A DNA stretch of 64,000 bases from Nostoc foliaceum FACHB-393 (GTDB lineage: Bacteria; Cyanobacteriota; Cyanobacteriia; Cyanobacteriales; Nostocaceae): NCBI RefSeq assembly GCF_014698505.1, contig NZ_JACJTD010000019.1, positions 1 to 64,000 on the forward strand, in the 5' to 3' direction. Shown in pieces: positions 49,153 through 58,418 of the stretch (its first letter is position 1; each line of letters starts with the position of its first letter). Position numbers and translations under genes: made by a program. The notes below the pieces were generated by a model. That model saw only the letters and a list, made by a program, of their open reading frames with translations. It was not told where the DNA came from and did no database searches.

Positions 49153-51681
49153 ATGGTGAATTTTTTACAACTGGGGCGGCTGCTATTGCTGACAAATGTA
49201 TTTTTGATTCTAGGAGTGCAAGCAACATGGGCAGAAAATACTAATTCTTCTGGCAATACTCAAATTTTGGTGCAGTCACCAACACCTACATCAGAAATTA
49301 TCCCAGTCACGGGAGTTAAGGCGAATCCCACTGAAAAAGGTGTAGAGATAATTTTAGAGACACCTCTGGGAGAACAACTACAAATTACAAATCGCAACAC
49401 CGAGAATAATTTTATTGCAGATATTCCTAATGCTCAGTTGCAGTTACCTAACGGCAATGCTTTCAACTTTCGTTCGGAAAAACCAACTGCGGGAATTACT
49501 GAAATAACGGTTACGAATATTGATGCAAATACTGTGCGGGTGACGGTGGTAGGTGAGAACACTTTACCAACCGTTGAGTTATTTGACGATAATGCAGGGC
49601 TGGTTTTTGGTATAACTTCTACTGCAACGGCGATGCAGCCACCACAGCCGTTGGAAACGCCACAAGCTCAAGAAAAGCCAGCAAGTGAGACAGTACCGGA
49701 AGAATCAGCGACGCAGCAGGATGAGCCGATTGAGTTGGTGGTGACAGGGGAACAGAATGGATATCGAGTGCCAGATGCTACCACTGGAAGTAGACTTGAC
49801 ATTCCATTAATAGAAACACCTGCATCAATTGGCGTAATTACAGAGGAATTTATTGAAGATAAAGCACCCCGACGAGTAGAAGACTTAGCCCCTTACATTA
49901 GTGGAGTTACAGCAGGAAATGTTGGGCAGGGTGGACTCTTCACTGATTTTCAAATTCGGGGATTTAGTACAGGTAGCCAAGTTTATATTAATGGGTTACG
50001 AGATAATTACCGTTCTTTAATTAGAGACTTTGCAAATATTGAACGTCTGGAAATTTTGAAAGGTTTCTCTTCGTTACTTTATGGAACAGGTTCCCCTGGT
50101 GGAGTCGTTAACTATATTACCAAGAAGCCCCAAGCTACTCCCAGTTATAAATTTTCAGCCGATATCGGCAGCTTTAATTTTTATCGTGGTGAGGTTGATT
50201 TAACAGGGCCGTTAACTGACGACAAAAATGTACTTTATCGCCTGATTCTGGCCTATCAAGATTCGGATTATTTTGTAGATAACGTTGAAGATAATCGCAT
50301 TTTTGTTGCTCCTTCTGTGACATTATCAACGGGTGAAGGTGGTTCTTTAACAATTGATGGGGAGTATTACCGACAAGATAAAGACTTTAATACTGGAGCT
50401 AAATTCTTTAATGGTCAGTTTTTCTATGACCGCAGTTACACAGACCCCCGCAATAGCCAAATTTACGATCACTATCGGATTGCAGCCTACTTAGATCAGC
50501 CAATTAGTAAGGATTGGTCGCTTAATCTCAGCGGTCAGTATTTTAATACACAAAGAGAAGCTAATCCGATCTTTGTTGCACTTGGTTTTGAAGGTGATAC
50601 TCTAACACGTTTTTACCGAACAATTTTTGATGACTATAATCAATACAATCTGCGAGGTGAAATCAGAGGAAAATTCAATATTGGAGCCATAGAACATAAG
50701 TTACTAGCAGGGGTTGAATACAACAAGTACAGTTCAAGGTTCAATGGTGTGAATGCTGGTTTTTTTGGTAGTATTGACGTTGCTAACCCTACTTTCGATG
50801 TTCCTATCCCCACCGGACTTACTAATAGGACAGTTGATTTTAGTGATAGCAATTGGGGCGTTTACATTCAAGATTTCATCAAACTTGGACAATTTCGTTT
50901 ACTAGCAGGTTTGCGTTACGGCGGATTTGAGAATATAAATGGTGGCGTAACTCAACAAGAAGATAATTACATTTCTCCAAGCATCGGGTTAGTTTATAGC
51001 CTGACAGATTCAGCTTCAGTTTATACTAGCTTTAGTCAATCGACAGAGCCACAATTTGGTTTACTTTCAGATGGTGGTTTTGCCGAACCCAGAAAAGCTA
51101 CTCAATATGAAGTTGGTGCTAAAGTAAATCTGTTAGATGATAGATTGAGTGTCACGGCTGCACTGTTTCAGTTGGAACAAACAAACATTGCAGAAAGCGA
51201 TCCCAGCAACCCTGATTTCAGCATCCTTGTAGGCGATATTCGTAGCCGTGGATTTGAATTAGATGTCACAGGAAAAGTAACCGAGAATTTGAGCCTGATT
51301 GCAGCTTATACCTACCTAGATTCAGAAATTACCACAAGTGTCGTCCCTGGTCAAGAAGGGAACCGTCCGATTAATACTCCAGAACACAGCGTGGGGCTGT
51401 ATGGAAAGTACGACTTTACAGAAGGTTCGCTAAGGGGTTTGAGTTTAGGTACAGGTTTAGTTTATGTAGGTGAAAGACAAGGAGATAATGAAAATACTTT
51501 TGAGCTTCCTGGCTACGTGCGAGTAGATTTAGGTGCTGCTTACAAAGTTAATAACCTGACCTTTAGATTAGGTATTGAAAACCTTTTTGATATTCGTTAT
51601 GCTTCCGGTTCAAACAATCGAGCAAATATTACTCAAGGTTCGCCTTTTGCAATCACCGGGTCAGTTTCAGTACAGTTTTAA
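49153..51681 (+). CDS. TonB-dependent siderophore receptor with N-terminal AMIN domain, cassette 2
   Basis: An 842-residue receptor. Signal peptide (ends ATWA), AMIN domain (~52-155, very close to that of cassette 1), linker, TonB-box region EPIELVVTGEQNG, plug (IETPASIGVITEEFIEDKAP, LKGFSSLLYGTGSPGGVVN) and a barrel ending VSVQF. It lacks the ~65-residue low-complexity stretch seen between signal peptide and AMIN in receptor 1. GTG 49150 immediately precedes ATG 49153; a GGTGGGGG site fits either. The barrel is diverged, suggesting another siderophore. Confidence 0.92.
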   Translation: MVNFLQLGRLLLLTNVFLILGVQATWAENTNSSGNTQILVQSPTPTSEIIPVTGVKANPTEKGVEIILETPLGEQLQITNRNTENNFIADIPNAQLQLPNGNAFNFRSEKPTAGITEITVTNIDANTVRVTVVGENTLPTVELFDDNAGLVFGITSTATAMQPPQPLETPQAQEKPASETVPEESATQQDEPIELVVTGEQNGYRVPDATTGSRLDIPLIETPASIGVITEEFIEDKAPRRVEDLAPYISGVTAGNVGQGGLFTDFQIRGFSTGSQVYINGLRDNYRSLIRDFANIERLEILKGFSSLLYGTGSPGGVVNYITKKPQATPSYKFSADIGSFNFYRGEVDLTGPLTDDKNVLYRLILAYQDSDYFVDNVEDNRIFVAPSVTLSTGEGGSLTIDGEYYRQDKDFNTGAKFFNGQFFYDRSYTDPRNSQIYDHYRIAAYLDQPISKDWSLNLSGQYFNTQREANPIFVALGFEGDTLTRFYRTIFDDYNQYNLRGEIRGKFNIGAIEHKLLAGVEYNKYSSRFNGVNAGFFGSIDVANPTFDVPIPTGLTNRTVDFSDSNWGVYIQDFIKLGQFRLLAGLRYGGFENINGGVTQQEDNYISPSIGLVYSLTDSASVYTSFSQSTEPQFGLLSDGGFAEPRKATQYEVGAKVNLLDDRLSVTAALFQLEQTNIAESDPSNPDFSILVGDIRSRGFELDVTGKVTENLSLIAAYTYLDSEITTSVVPGQEGNRPINTPEHSVGLYGKYDFTEGSLRGLSLGTGLVYVGERQGDNENTFELPGYVRVDLGAAYKVNNLTFRLGIENLFDIRYASGSNNRANITQGSPFAITGSVSVQF

Positions 51682-51757
51682 TTCTATTTGCAGAAGATTC
51701 AGTTTAGATTTTGTATAGGTACAATTTTGTGGAACTCTTAAGAAGCTGACTGAAGTC

Positions 51758-52723
51758 ATGAAGACAGCGAAAATACGCCATTGGATAGGTTATTTACTAT
51801 TAACAGTTTTGGTTTTTGGACTAATTACGACTTGTAGCAGTTATACAGTTCAAAACACAGTTTCTCCTGCTGAAGTGGTAAGTAAAGATTGCCATATAGT
51901 TAAACACACAATGGGAAAAACCTGCGTTCCGATTAATCCTCAGCGTATTGTCACTTTTTCTTTACCAACTTTAGGTAATGCGCTTACCCTTGGAGTTAAG
52001 CCCCTGGGAAGTACCTTCATTGATATGCTAAGTGAAGATACATATCTAGAAGGTAAAGTAGATACTATCCAATCATTAGGAATTTCTTCACCTAATCTAG
52101 AAAAAATTTTACTGCTTAAGCCCGATATTATTATAGGTTGGAACGCGGAAAAGCAATTTTATCCTTTACTTTCAAAAATTGCTCCCACTGTACTATTTGA
52201 TTGGCGACAAAATAAAACTTGGCGAGAGCTATTTGATTTTGTTACTCAGGTATTAGGAAGACAAGAAGCTGCAAAGCAGGCTTGGGAACGCTATTATCAA
52301 CGAGTTGAAGAACTCAAAGCAGCTTTAGGCGATCGCTACAAGCACAAGGAAATTTCTCTTGTCTTCTTGGCTCCTGGCGCGATATTTAGCGAAGCTAAGA
52401 ACTCATTTCCCGATTCTATTCTTAAGGATGTGGGGCTGCAACGTTCCAAAGCACAAGATATTATTGTACCTTATACACAGCTTTACTTTTCTATAGAAGA
52501 ATTAGAGAAAGCTGACGGTGATATTTTATTCGTGGGAACCTTGAGTAATGATGATCAAAAGTCTCTTGATAAACTCAAGCAAAACCCACTTTGGAAAAAG
52601 CTTCGAGCCGTTCAACAAAATCATGTTTACTCTATAAATTACATGACTTGGCGAGGCGGAAATTTGCTTGCGGCTGATGCTGTCATTAATGACCTTTATA
52701 AATACCTCGTCAACACTCCCTAA
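51758..52723 (+). CDS. Iron-siderophore ABC substrate-binding lipoprotein (FecB-like), cassette 2
   Basis: A 321-residue paralogue of the protein at 46303. Lipobox LITTC, then CHIVKHTMGKTCVPINPQRI, LEKILLLKPDIIIGWN, and LRAVQQNHVYSINYMTWRGG; the two end with the same DLYKYLVNTP. It would bind ferri-siderophore outside the inner membrane. The start is ATG 51758. Confidence 0.9.
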   Translation: MKTAKIRHWIGYLLLTVLVFGLITTCSSYTVQNTVSPAEVVSKDCHIVKHTMGKTCVPINPQRIVTFSLPTLGNALTLGVKPLGSTFIDMLSEDTYLEGKVDTIQSLGISSPNLEKILLLKPDIIIGWNAEKQFYPLLSKIAPTVLFDWRQNKTWRELFDFVTQVLGRQEAAKQAWERYYQRVEELKAALGDRYKHKEISLVFLAPGAIFSEAKNSFPDSILKDVGLQRSKAQDIIVPYTQLYFSIEELEKADGDILFVGTLSNDDQKSLDKLKQNPLWKKLRAVQQNHVYSINYMTWRGGNLLAADAVINDLYKYLVNTP

Positions 52724-52727
52724 CTCT

Positions 52728-52778
52728 ATGCCCAAACACACCTTATTTGTCTGCAAATTTTTCAGGTACAGTAAATAG
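52728..52778 (+). pseudogene. DUF1636 remnant, cassette 2
   Basis: ATG 52728 lies 4 bp after the FecB stop as in cassette 1. MPKHTLFVCK matches the cassette 1 protein (MPKHTIFICK), then homology ends and the frame stops at TAG 52776-52778, which is the outer edge of the adjacent MITE. Confidence 0.85.
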
Positions 52779-52935
52779 ACATCTCCGAAAAAGATTTAGA
52801 AACCTTAAAGTCAGGCGCAGACCTAACCTAACCCCCTACCCCCCTTCCCTTGCAGGGAAGGGGGAATTAAAGCCTCTCTCCGCTTCGGGGAGAGGTTTGG
52901 AGAGGGGTCATGCAATTAATTTTCGGAGATGTCTA
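52776..52935. mobile_element. 160-bp MITE with perfect 16-bp terminal inverted repeats
   Basis: TAGACATCTCCGAAAA at 52776-52791 is exactly inverted at 52920-52935, with TA at each outer end. The interior is non-coding and contains a C-rich/G-rich palindromic module (52828-52908) shared with 25776-25925 and 57100-57197. It must depend on a transposase encoded elsewhere. Confidence 0.85.
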
Positions 52936-52989
52936 ATTAGCCAAACTGGTAAGATTTGACTTTTGACTTTTAACTTCCGCCTTGCGGTA

Positions 52990-55365
52990 TTACCCCGCTA
53001 GCCGATACACAATGACTTTTCCTTTCCAATTTTCTTCTACAAATACCAGATACTCACCATTTGAACGCCGAAAAGCGCGGATGCCGTAGGGTATATCAAT
53101 CCAGCCACTTTCGCTGCCAACTTCTGGGCCTGGTTTTAACTGTTGTACTTGTGCTCCCGTCTTGGCGTTGTAAACATATACTTCTGCGGTTTTAACTGTC
53201 ACGGCAAAGACATAATCTCCCGCCACACTCATCGCGGCTGTAGATACTTCGCGTTTCCCGGTGGTGTCGTAAGGAATTACAATCCGCCAGCGAGGAGTAC
53301 GATTTCCTTTACTCCAATTGTCAAAACGGGCAATCTCAGATCCAGCAACTCCAGCATCGTCACCGAATGCAGGGTGATCTACTGTAAAGCCTGACAAATA
53401 CATAGTATCTGTTTGGGGGAAATATTCGATCCGCCGCAAGTCGTTAAATATGTTGGGAGTAGTTTGCTTTTCCATCGAACCATAGCTGTATATGGGGTTG
53501 CCTTTAGCATCTATTCCCTGTAACGGATAATGTCGAATGCCATCTTCTGTTCGCAAAGCTTTCCAAACATCTCCTTTGCTGTCTACCCACCACCCGCCGA
53601 TATAGGGATAATCTTTGCTGGTATCATATTCGTTCTTTTCAAATTTGCCATTACCGTTGCGATCGCGCCAGATCCATTCCCCTTTCTCTGGTTGATGCGG
53701 TGGCCAATTTCCGGTGATAAATGGTTTATCTGCGCCATTGCTACCGACAAACATTCCGGCTGGTATGGCAACTTTGCCATCTGTGTCTGGATTAAAACGA
53801 TATATTTGCAGAAAGCTGTTATACATATCTGTGAGGAACAAGAACGGCTTCCCTTGGATGCGGCGAACAAAGGTTCCATCTGGCGATGTATGCAGACGGG
53901 GATCTTGAGGATATTTGAAAGCATTTAAGGTGTAGGCTTTGTAAGTCCATTGCTTACCAGCAGGCTTACTGTAATCCATTAGATAGTGTTCTTGTTTGGT
54001 GAATAAATCTACACCATCAGTTTTAGGATCGGCATCTGCATTATCGACGAATATTAATCCTAGCGATCGCCATATTAGTTTTCCCGATGGCGAAAATTTC
54101 CGCAAATCTGTTCCTGATTTGTTGAAACCATTACTATTTATATAAATATTGCCGGAAGCATCTGTACCAACTCCGGTAAGCCCGTAAAGTTTTAAATCTC
54201 GAACTTCACCAGGAACTCCTGCATAGATACCGCCTTGAGAGCCGAAACTACCCACCTGCGTCGGCTTATCTTTGATGTCATAAATCAACATTTGCTGACG
54301 CGGCCCATTTTCTGCCACTAACAGCTTACCTTGATGATTAATTGCGATCGCAGTTGGTTCAACGATATCTGCAATCTGTTGGGGTAATTGCTTCCCACTC
54401 GGCAAATAATGAAGAATCTTGGCAGGCTTACTACCATTTTTGCTTTGAATAATCCACAGATTTTTTTGTAGATCAATAGTTATTGCTCCCGGATTAGCAA
54501 CGGTAAAGGTTCGTAGTTCCTTCATCGTATCAGTATCATAGACACGAATCTGGTTGGTAGCAAAATCACTCACATACAACTCGTTACCCACAGTTGCTAA
54601 TCCAGTAACTTCACTTTTAGTACTGGTAATTAACATACTTTTATCCCAGCCACGCCCTTCAGGAAAAGGTGCTGGTTTTCCCGACAAATCATAGCGTCTA
54701 ACGCAATGCCAAGTTGTTCCTTCTGCTGGGTAATCTTCATTGGTTTTGCCCCTCGATCCCTGAGTCATGGCAATGTAAATATATTTACTATTTGCTGTTA
54801 CAGCTTTGCCACCTCCACGACTCCAACCGTGAGTATCCCCAATAGCACCAATAACCTTACCATCCTTATATATGGCTGCTTCCATTCCCGCTTCATCCCA
54901 ATGGCTATTAGTATAAACTGTGCCATCAGAGGCAACATACATTGCCTCAATATTGTTTTGTACCCGCAGATTTCCACTGCCAATCGTGTTACCTATCCAC
55001 GATGTTTTATAGGTAGGTGTGGATGTTCCCGTATTGTTTTGTACTAGCAGATTTTCACTGGCAATAGTATTACTTATCGAGATTTCTTTGTGTGTAATTG
55101 TGGGTGTTTCAGTATTGTTTTGTATCGACCTTTCATTGCCAATAGTATTACTTATCGACGATGTTTTGTAGATAAGCGTGCGTGTTCCACTTGTCGCCCA
55201 GTCTGTTGTAATTCCAAGAGTAGTAACAATTACTCCAACAGTCAGACTTAGTAAAAAGTTGAAAGTTTTACTTTTTTGTATATATCTAATCTTAAATATT
55301 TTTTTGAGGTGCTGGTTGAGTCGGTGACGGAGTTTTATTAACTGCGTCAGTAATTTATTTTTCAT
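52990..55365 (-). CDS. Membrane-anchored or secreted NHL-type beta-propeller protein
   Basis: A 791-residue protein. A basic N-terminus and one hydrophobic segment (~33-52, NFLLSLTVGVIVTTLGI) act as signal or anchor. Residues ~65-140 hold three imperfect repeats of a Y-K-T-S-x-I-x-N-T-I-G...NNT motif. The rest is a repetitive beta-propeller (GKLLVAENGPRQQMLIYD, TGVGTDASGNIYINSNG) with an EF-hand-like calcium loop DRNGNGKFEKNEYD. No enzyme motif was recognised; it may be an extracellular sugar- or envelope-related protein. The start is ATG 55365. Confidence 0.7.
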   Translation of the reverse strand: MKNKLLTQLIKLRHRLNQHLKKIFKIRYIQKSKTFNFLLSLTVGVIVTTLGITTDWATSGTRTLIYKTSSISNTIGNERSIQNNTETPTITHKEISISNTIASENLLVQNNTGTSTPTYKTSWIGNTIGSGNLRVQNNIEAMYVASDGTVYTNSHWDEAGMEAAIYKDGKVIGAIGDTHGWSRGGGKAVTANSKYIYIAMTQGSRGKTNEDYPAEGTTWHCVRRYDLSGKPAPFPEGRGWDKSMLITSTKSEVTGLATVGNELYVSDFATNQIRVYDTDTMKELRTFTVANPGAITIDLQKNLWIIQSKNGSKPAKILHYLPSGKQLPQQIADIVEPTAIAINHQGKLLVAENGPRQQMLIYDIKDKPTQVGSFGSQGGIYAGVPGEVRDLKLYGLTGVGTDASGNIYINSNGFNKSGTDLRKFSPSGKLIWRSLGLIFVDNADADPKTDGVDLFTKQEHYLMDYSKPAGKQWTYKAYTLNAFKYPQDPRLHTSPDGTFVRRIQGKPFLFLTDMYNSFLQIYRFNPDTDGKVAIPAGMFVGSNGADKPFITGNWPPHQPEKGEWIWRDRNGNGKFEKNEYDTSKDYPYIGGWWVDSKGDVWKALRTEDGIRHYPLQGIDAKGNPIYSYGSMEKQTTPNIFNDLRRIEYFPQTDTMYLSGFTVDHPAFGDDAGVAGSEIARFDNWSKGNRTPRWRIVIPYDTTGKREVSTAAMSVAGDYVFAVTVKTAEVYVYNAKTGAQVQQLKPGPEVGSESGWIDIPYGIRAFRRSNGEYLVFVEENWKGKVIVYRLAG

Positions 55366-55883
55366 ATATTTTTTAAGCTTTTAATTATTTATATACAATC
55401 ATTTTTTCGGTAATCCGCAAAAAATATAACTATTTTGAAGTGGCTAAGATACAGGCTATCCATAGACATCACATTTAATAGCAAGTTTTACATAATCTTT
55501 ATAAAACTCACCTGATTATTTGAATTTCCAACTAATATATTTAAGTATTAATATTTACCTATTGTTTAATAAAAATGGTAAACATTAATACAAAATACTT
55601 CTAAATTTATTAGTTTTTATCAACTTTTTTCTCTCCCTATATAGCATTCATCTTTCTTGATTGGTAGGTATCATATATGTCTAGCTAAGTGTTGTTTAGT
55701 TACTAAAAACACAGTTTCAATTCCTTGTTGACGTTGACATATAAATAGTTTATAAATTGGTGTTCTATACAAAAGCTCTTATTGATAATGTATATTTGAA
55801 AATTTTAGTGATTCCGGTTTGGATACAGATGTAGACGCGCACGACTGTGCGCCTGTTTTAATATATTTATAGGAAATACATCA
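55366..55883. other. Divergent intergenic region, no gene seen
   Basis: 518 bp of AT-rich DNA between the propeller gene and a divergent glycosyltransferase. It should hold both promoters. A GCGCAC/GTGCGC hairpin (55837-55842 with 55847-55852) occurs 30 bp before the glycosyltransferase start. I see no ORF or RNA gene. Confidence 0.6.
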
Positions 55884-57053
55884 ATGGGAAATAAATCAGA
55901 AAACTTTGCTTCATCGTCTGCATCTATTCTCACCCTTGGATTGGGCTGGTTTCCCAAAAGTCCCGGAGGACTAGAAAGGTATATTTATGAACTAACTCAT
56001 AAATTAGCAGCAAATCAAGACCAGGTTGAATTATGCGGAGTAGGTCTACCAGAGGCGGAAATAAATTCGCCGATTAAGCTGACTAATTTGGCTTCTGTTG
56101 ATAGTGCCATTTGGCAAAGATTATGGTCGATTCGCAATAATTTTAAGAAAACAAGAACAAGCAAACCAGATGCTATTAATTTGCACTTTGCACTATATAG
56201 CTTTCCTATTTTGGATATTTTACCAAAGGGAGTACCAGTTACTTTTAACTTTCATGGTCCTTGGGCTTCTGAGAGTCAGCAAGAAGTGGTTAATAAAAAC
56301 CTTAGCCTTTTAATCAAGCACTGGCTAATAGAACAAAACACCTATAATCGCTGCGATCGCTTCATTGTTTTGAGCAAAGCATTTGGTAAAATTCTACATG
56401 AGAAATACCAAGTACCGTGGAGCAAAATTAATATTATTCCTGGTGGAGTTGATATAAACTGGTTTCAGCCAAATTTATCACCCCAAGAGGCTTGTGCAAA
56501 GCTAGGCTGGCCTAGTAATCGGCGGATAATATTTACATCCCGCCGCTTAGTACATCGAACCGGTGTTGATAAACTATTGCAAGCACTGGCTATAATTAAG
56601 CCCAGAATACCAGATGTTTGGTTAGCGATCGCAGGTCGTGGTCACATCCAAGCTGCACTACAACAACAGGCTACAGAATTAGGACTAGATGACAACGTTA
56701 AATTTTTAGGTTTTCTACCTGATGAGCAATTACCTATAGCTTATCAAGCTGCTGAATTGACTCTCATGCCTAGTCAATCTTTTGAAGGGTTTGGATTAGT
56801 AATAATCGAGTCTCTAGCCTGTGGTACTCCTGTTTTATGTACTCCAGTTGGGGGAATGCCAGAAATTTTATCAGAATTCTCACCCGATTTAATTACTACT
56901 TCGACCGAAGCCTCGGCCATTGCTGAAAAATTAGAAGATGTGCTTTTGGGAAATATTTCTATACCTTCACGAGAAGCCTGTCGCCAGTACGCCACCACAC
57001 ACTATGACTGGAATCAAATCGCCCAACAAGTACGGAACATTTTATTAGCTTAA
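55884..57053 (+). CDS. Glycosyltransferase family 4
   Basis: A 389-residue retaining GT-B glycosyltransferase. The N-terminal glycine loop is LGLGWFPKSPGGLERYIYEL; IIPGGVDINWFQP, IIFTSRRLVHRTGVDKLLQA and the donor-binding EGFGLVIIESLACGTPVLCTPVGGMPE follow. Acceptor and sugar are unknown; a role in exopolysaccharide or envelope glycan is likely together with the next gene. Cytoplasmic, no signal peptide. The start is ATG 55884. Confidence 0.93.
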   Translation: MGNKSENFASSSASILTLGLGWFPKSPGGLERYIYELTHKLAANQDQVELCGVGLPEAEINSPIKLTNLASVDSAIWQRLWSIRNNFKKTRTSKPDAINLHFALYSFPILDILPKGVPVTFNFHGPWASESQQEVVNKNLSLLIKHWLIEQNTYNRCDRFIVLSKAFGKILHEKYQVPWSKINIIPGGVDINWFQPNLSPQEACAKLGWPSNRRIIFTSRRLVHRTGVDKLLQALAIIKPRIPDVWLAIAGRGHIQAALQQQATELGLDDNVKFLGFLPDEQLPIAYQAAELTLMPSQSFEGFGLVIIESLACGTPVLCTPVGGMPEILSEFSPDLITTSTEASAIAEKLEDVLLGNISIPSREACRQYATTHYDWNQIAQQVRNILLA

Positions 57054-57099
57054 ACAAGTGATTGTAATAGCTGGCTTTTTAAGTTATGTGGAAAAGTTC

Positions 57100-57197
57100 A
57101 CCAAAAACCTAACCCCCTAACCCCCAACACGTCGCGGGAAGTGGGAAAATTCAAAGTCTCTCTCCTTTTAGGAGAGAGATTTAGAGAGAGGTTTTCC
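57100..57197. repeat. C-rich/G-rich palindromic repeat module
   Basis: AACCTAACCCCCTAACCCCC...CTCTCTCCTTTTAGGAGAGAG...GAGAGAGG, the same module as inside the elements at 25776-25925 and 52776-52935. It lies between the two glycosyltransferase genes. Confidence 0.75.
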
Positions 57198-57260
57198 AGA
57201 TGCCATGTAATAGATATTAAGGGCACTACGCGCGTCAAAACTAGCTAAAATAGAGGTTTT

Positions 57261-58400
57261 ATGAGAATTCTTTTCTTAGACCAAAGTGGTAAACCAGGCG
57301 GTGCCGAATTATGTTTAATAGATATTGCTAAACCTTATGGCGATCGCGCTTTGGTAGGTTTATTTGCAGATGGTTCATTTAAAGATTTACTACAACAAAA
57401 TCATATCCCCGTGGAAGTTCTCGCAACTCAAGCAATCCAAGTTCGCAAAGAAAGCAGTTTGCTACAAGGATTCAAGAGTCTAGGACAACTTGCACCTTTG
57501 ATTACTAAGATAGTTAAAAAAGCCCGTGAATACGATTTAATCTATGCCAATACCCAAAAAGCATTAGTTGTAGGAGCATTAGCAAGTTTTTTCAGCCGTC
57601 GCCCTCTGGTTTATCATTTACATGATATTCTTTCCACAGAACATTTCAGTCAAACTAATCTTCATGTTGCTATTAACCTAGCTAATCGTTTTGCCTCATT
57701 AGTAATTGCTAATTCACAAGCTAGTAAAACCGCCTTTTTACAAGCGGGAGGAGACCGAAATATAGTTGAAGTTGTCTATAACGGCTTTGACCCAAAAATT
57801 TATCAACCTGATGAGTCTGACATTAATAAATTACAGCAACAGTTAGGGTTAGAAGGAAAATTTGTAGTCGGACACTTTAGCCGTCTTGCACCTTGGAAAG
57901 GGCAGCATATCTTAATTGATGCCCTAGCCAAATGTCCGCCAGAGGTGATAGCAATTTTAGTGGGTGATGCACTGTTTGGTGAACAAGATTACGTCCAAAA
58001 GTTACACCAACAAGTTGCTGAACTGGGACTAGAAAACCGCGTTAAATTTTTAGGATTTCGTTCTGATATTCCCCAGTTAATGTCAGCTTGTGACTTGGTA
58101 GCACATACCTCTACTGCCCCAGAACCTTTTGGTCGAGTGATTGTAGAGGCGATGCTATGTGGAAAACCTGTAGTTGCAGCAAAAGCTGGAGGTGTAATGG
58201 AATTAGTAGAACATGGACTTAATGGTTTTTTAGTGACACCAGGAGAATCCCAAGAACTTGCACAAGTAATTATCACCTGTCTCCAGGAGACGGAAATAAC
58301 TGCAACTATAGCCAATAATGCTAGGACTACTGCTAGTCGGCGTTTTGATGTTGCAATTATTAATCAACAAATTGCCCAACTACTATCCGACAGATTATAA
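57261..58400 (+). CDS. Glycosyltransferase family 4 (second copy)
   Basis: A 379-residue GT-B enzyme: ILFLDQSGKPGGAELCLIDI, DLIYANTQKALVVGALASF, VYNGFDPKIYQPDE, VVGHFSRLAPWKGQHILIDA and EPFGRVIVEAMLCGKPVVAA. It is in the same family and orientation as the gene at 55884 but not a recent duplicate. Substrate unknown. The start is ATG 57261. Confidence 0.93.
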   Translation: MRILFLDQSGKPGGAELCLIDIAKPYGDRALVGLFADGSFKDLLQQNHIPVEVLATQAIQVRKESSLLQGFKSLGQLAPLITKIVKKAREYDLIYANTQKALVVGALASFFSRRPLVYHLHDILSTEHFSQTNLHVAINLANRFASLVIANSQASKTAFLQAGGDRNIVEVVYNGFDPKIYQPDESDINKLQQQLGLEGKFVVGHFSRLAPWKGQHILIDALAKCPPEVIAILVGDALFGEQDYVQKLHQQVAELGLENRVKFLGFRSDIPQLMSACDLVAHTSTAPEPFGRVIVEAMLCGKPVVAAKAGGVMELVEHGLNGFLVTPGESQELAQVIITCLQETEITATIANNARTTASRRFDVAIINQQIAQLLSDRL

Positions 58401-58418
58401 TTACCTGATTAATCTAAT

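Noticed and set aside
53143-53928. Plus-strand frames opposite the propeller gene
   Set aside because: Antisense shadows; no start signal or domain.
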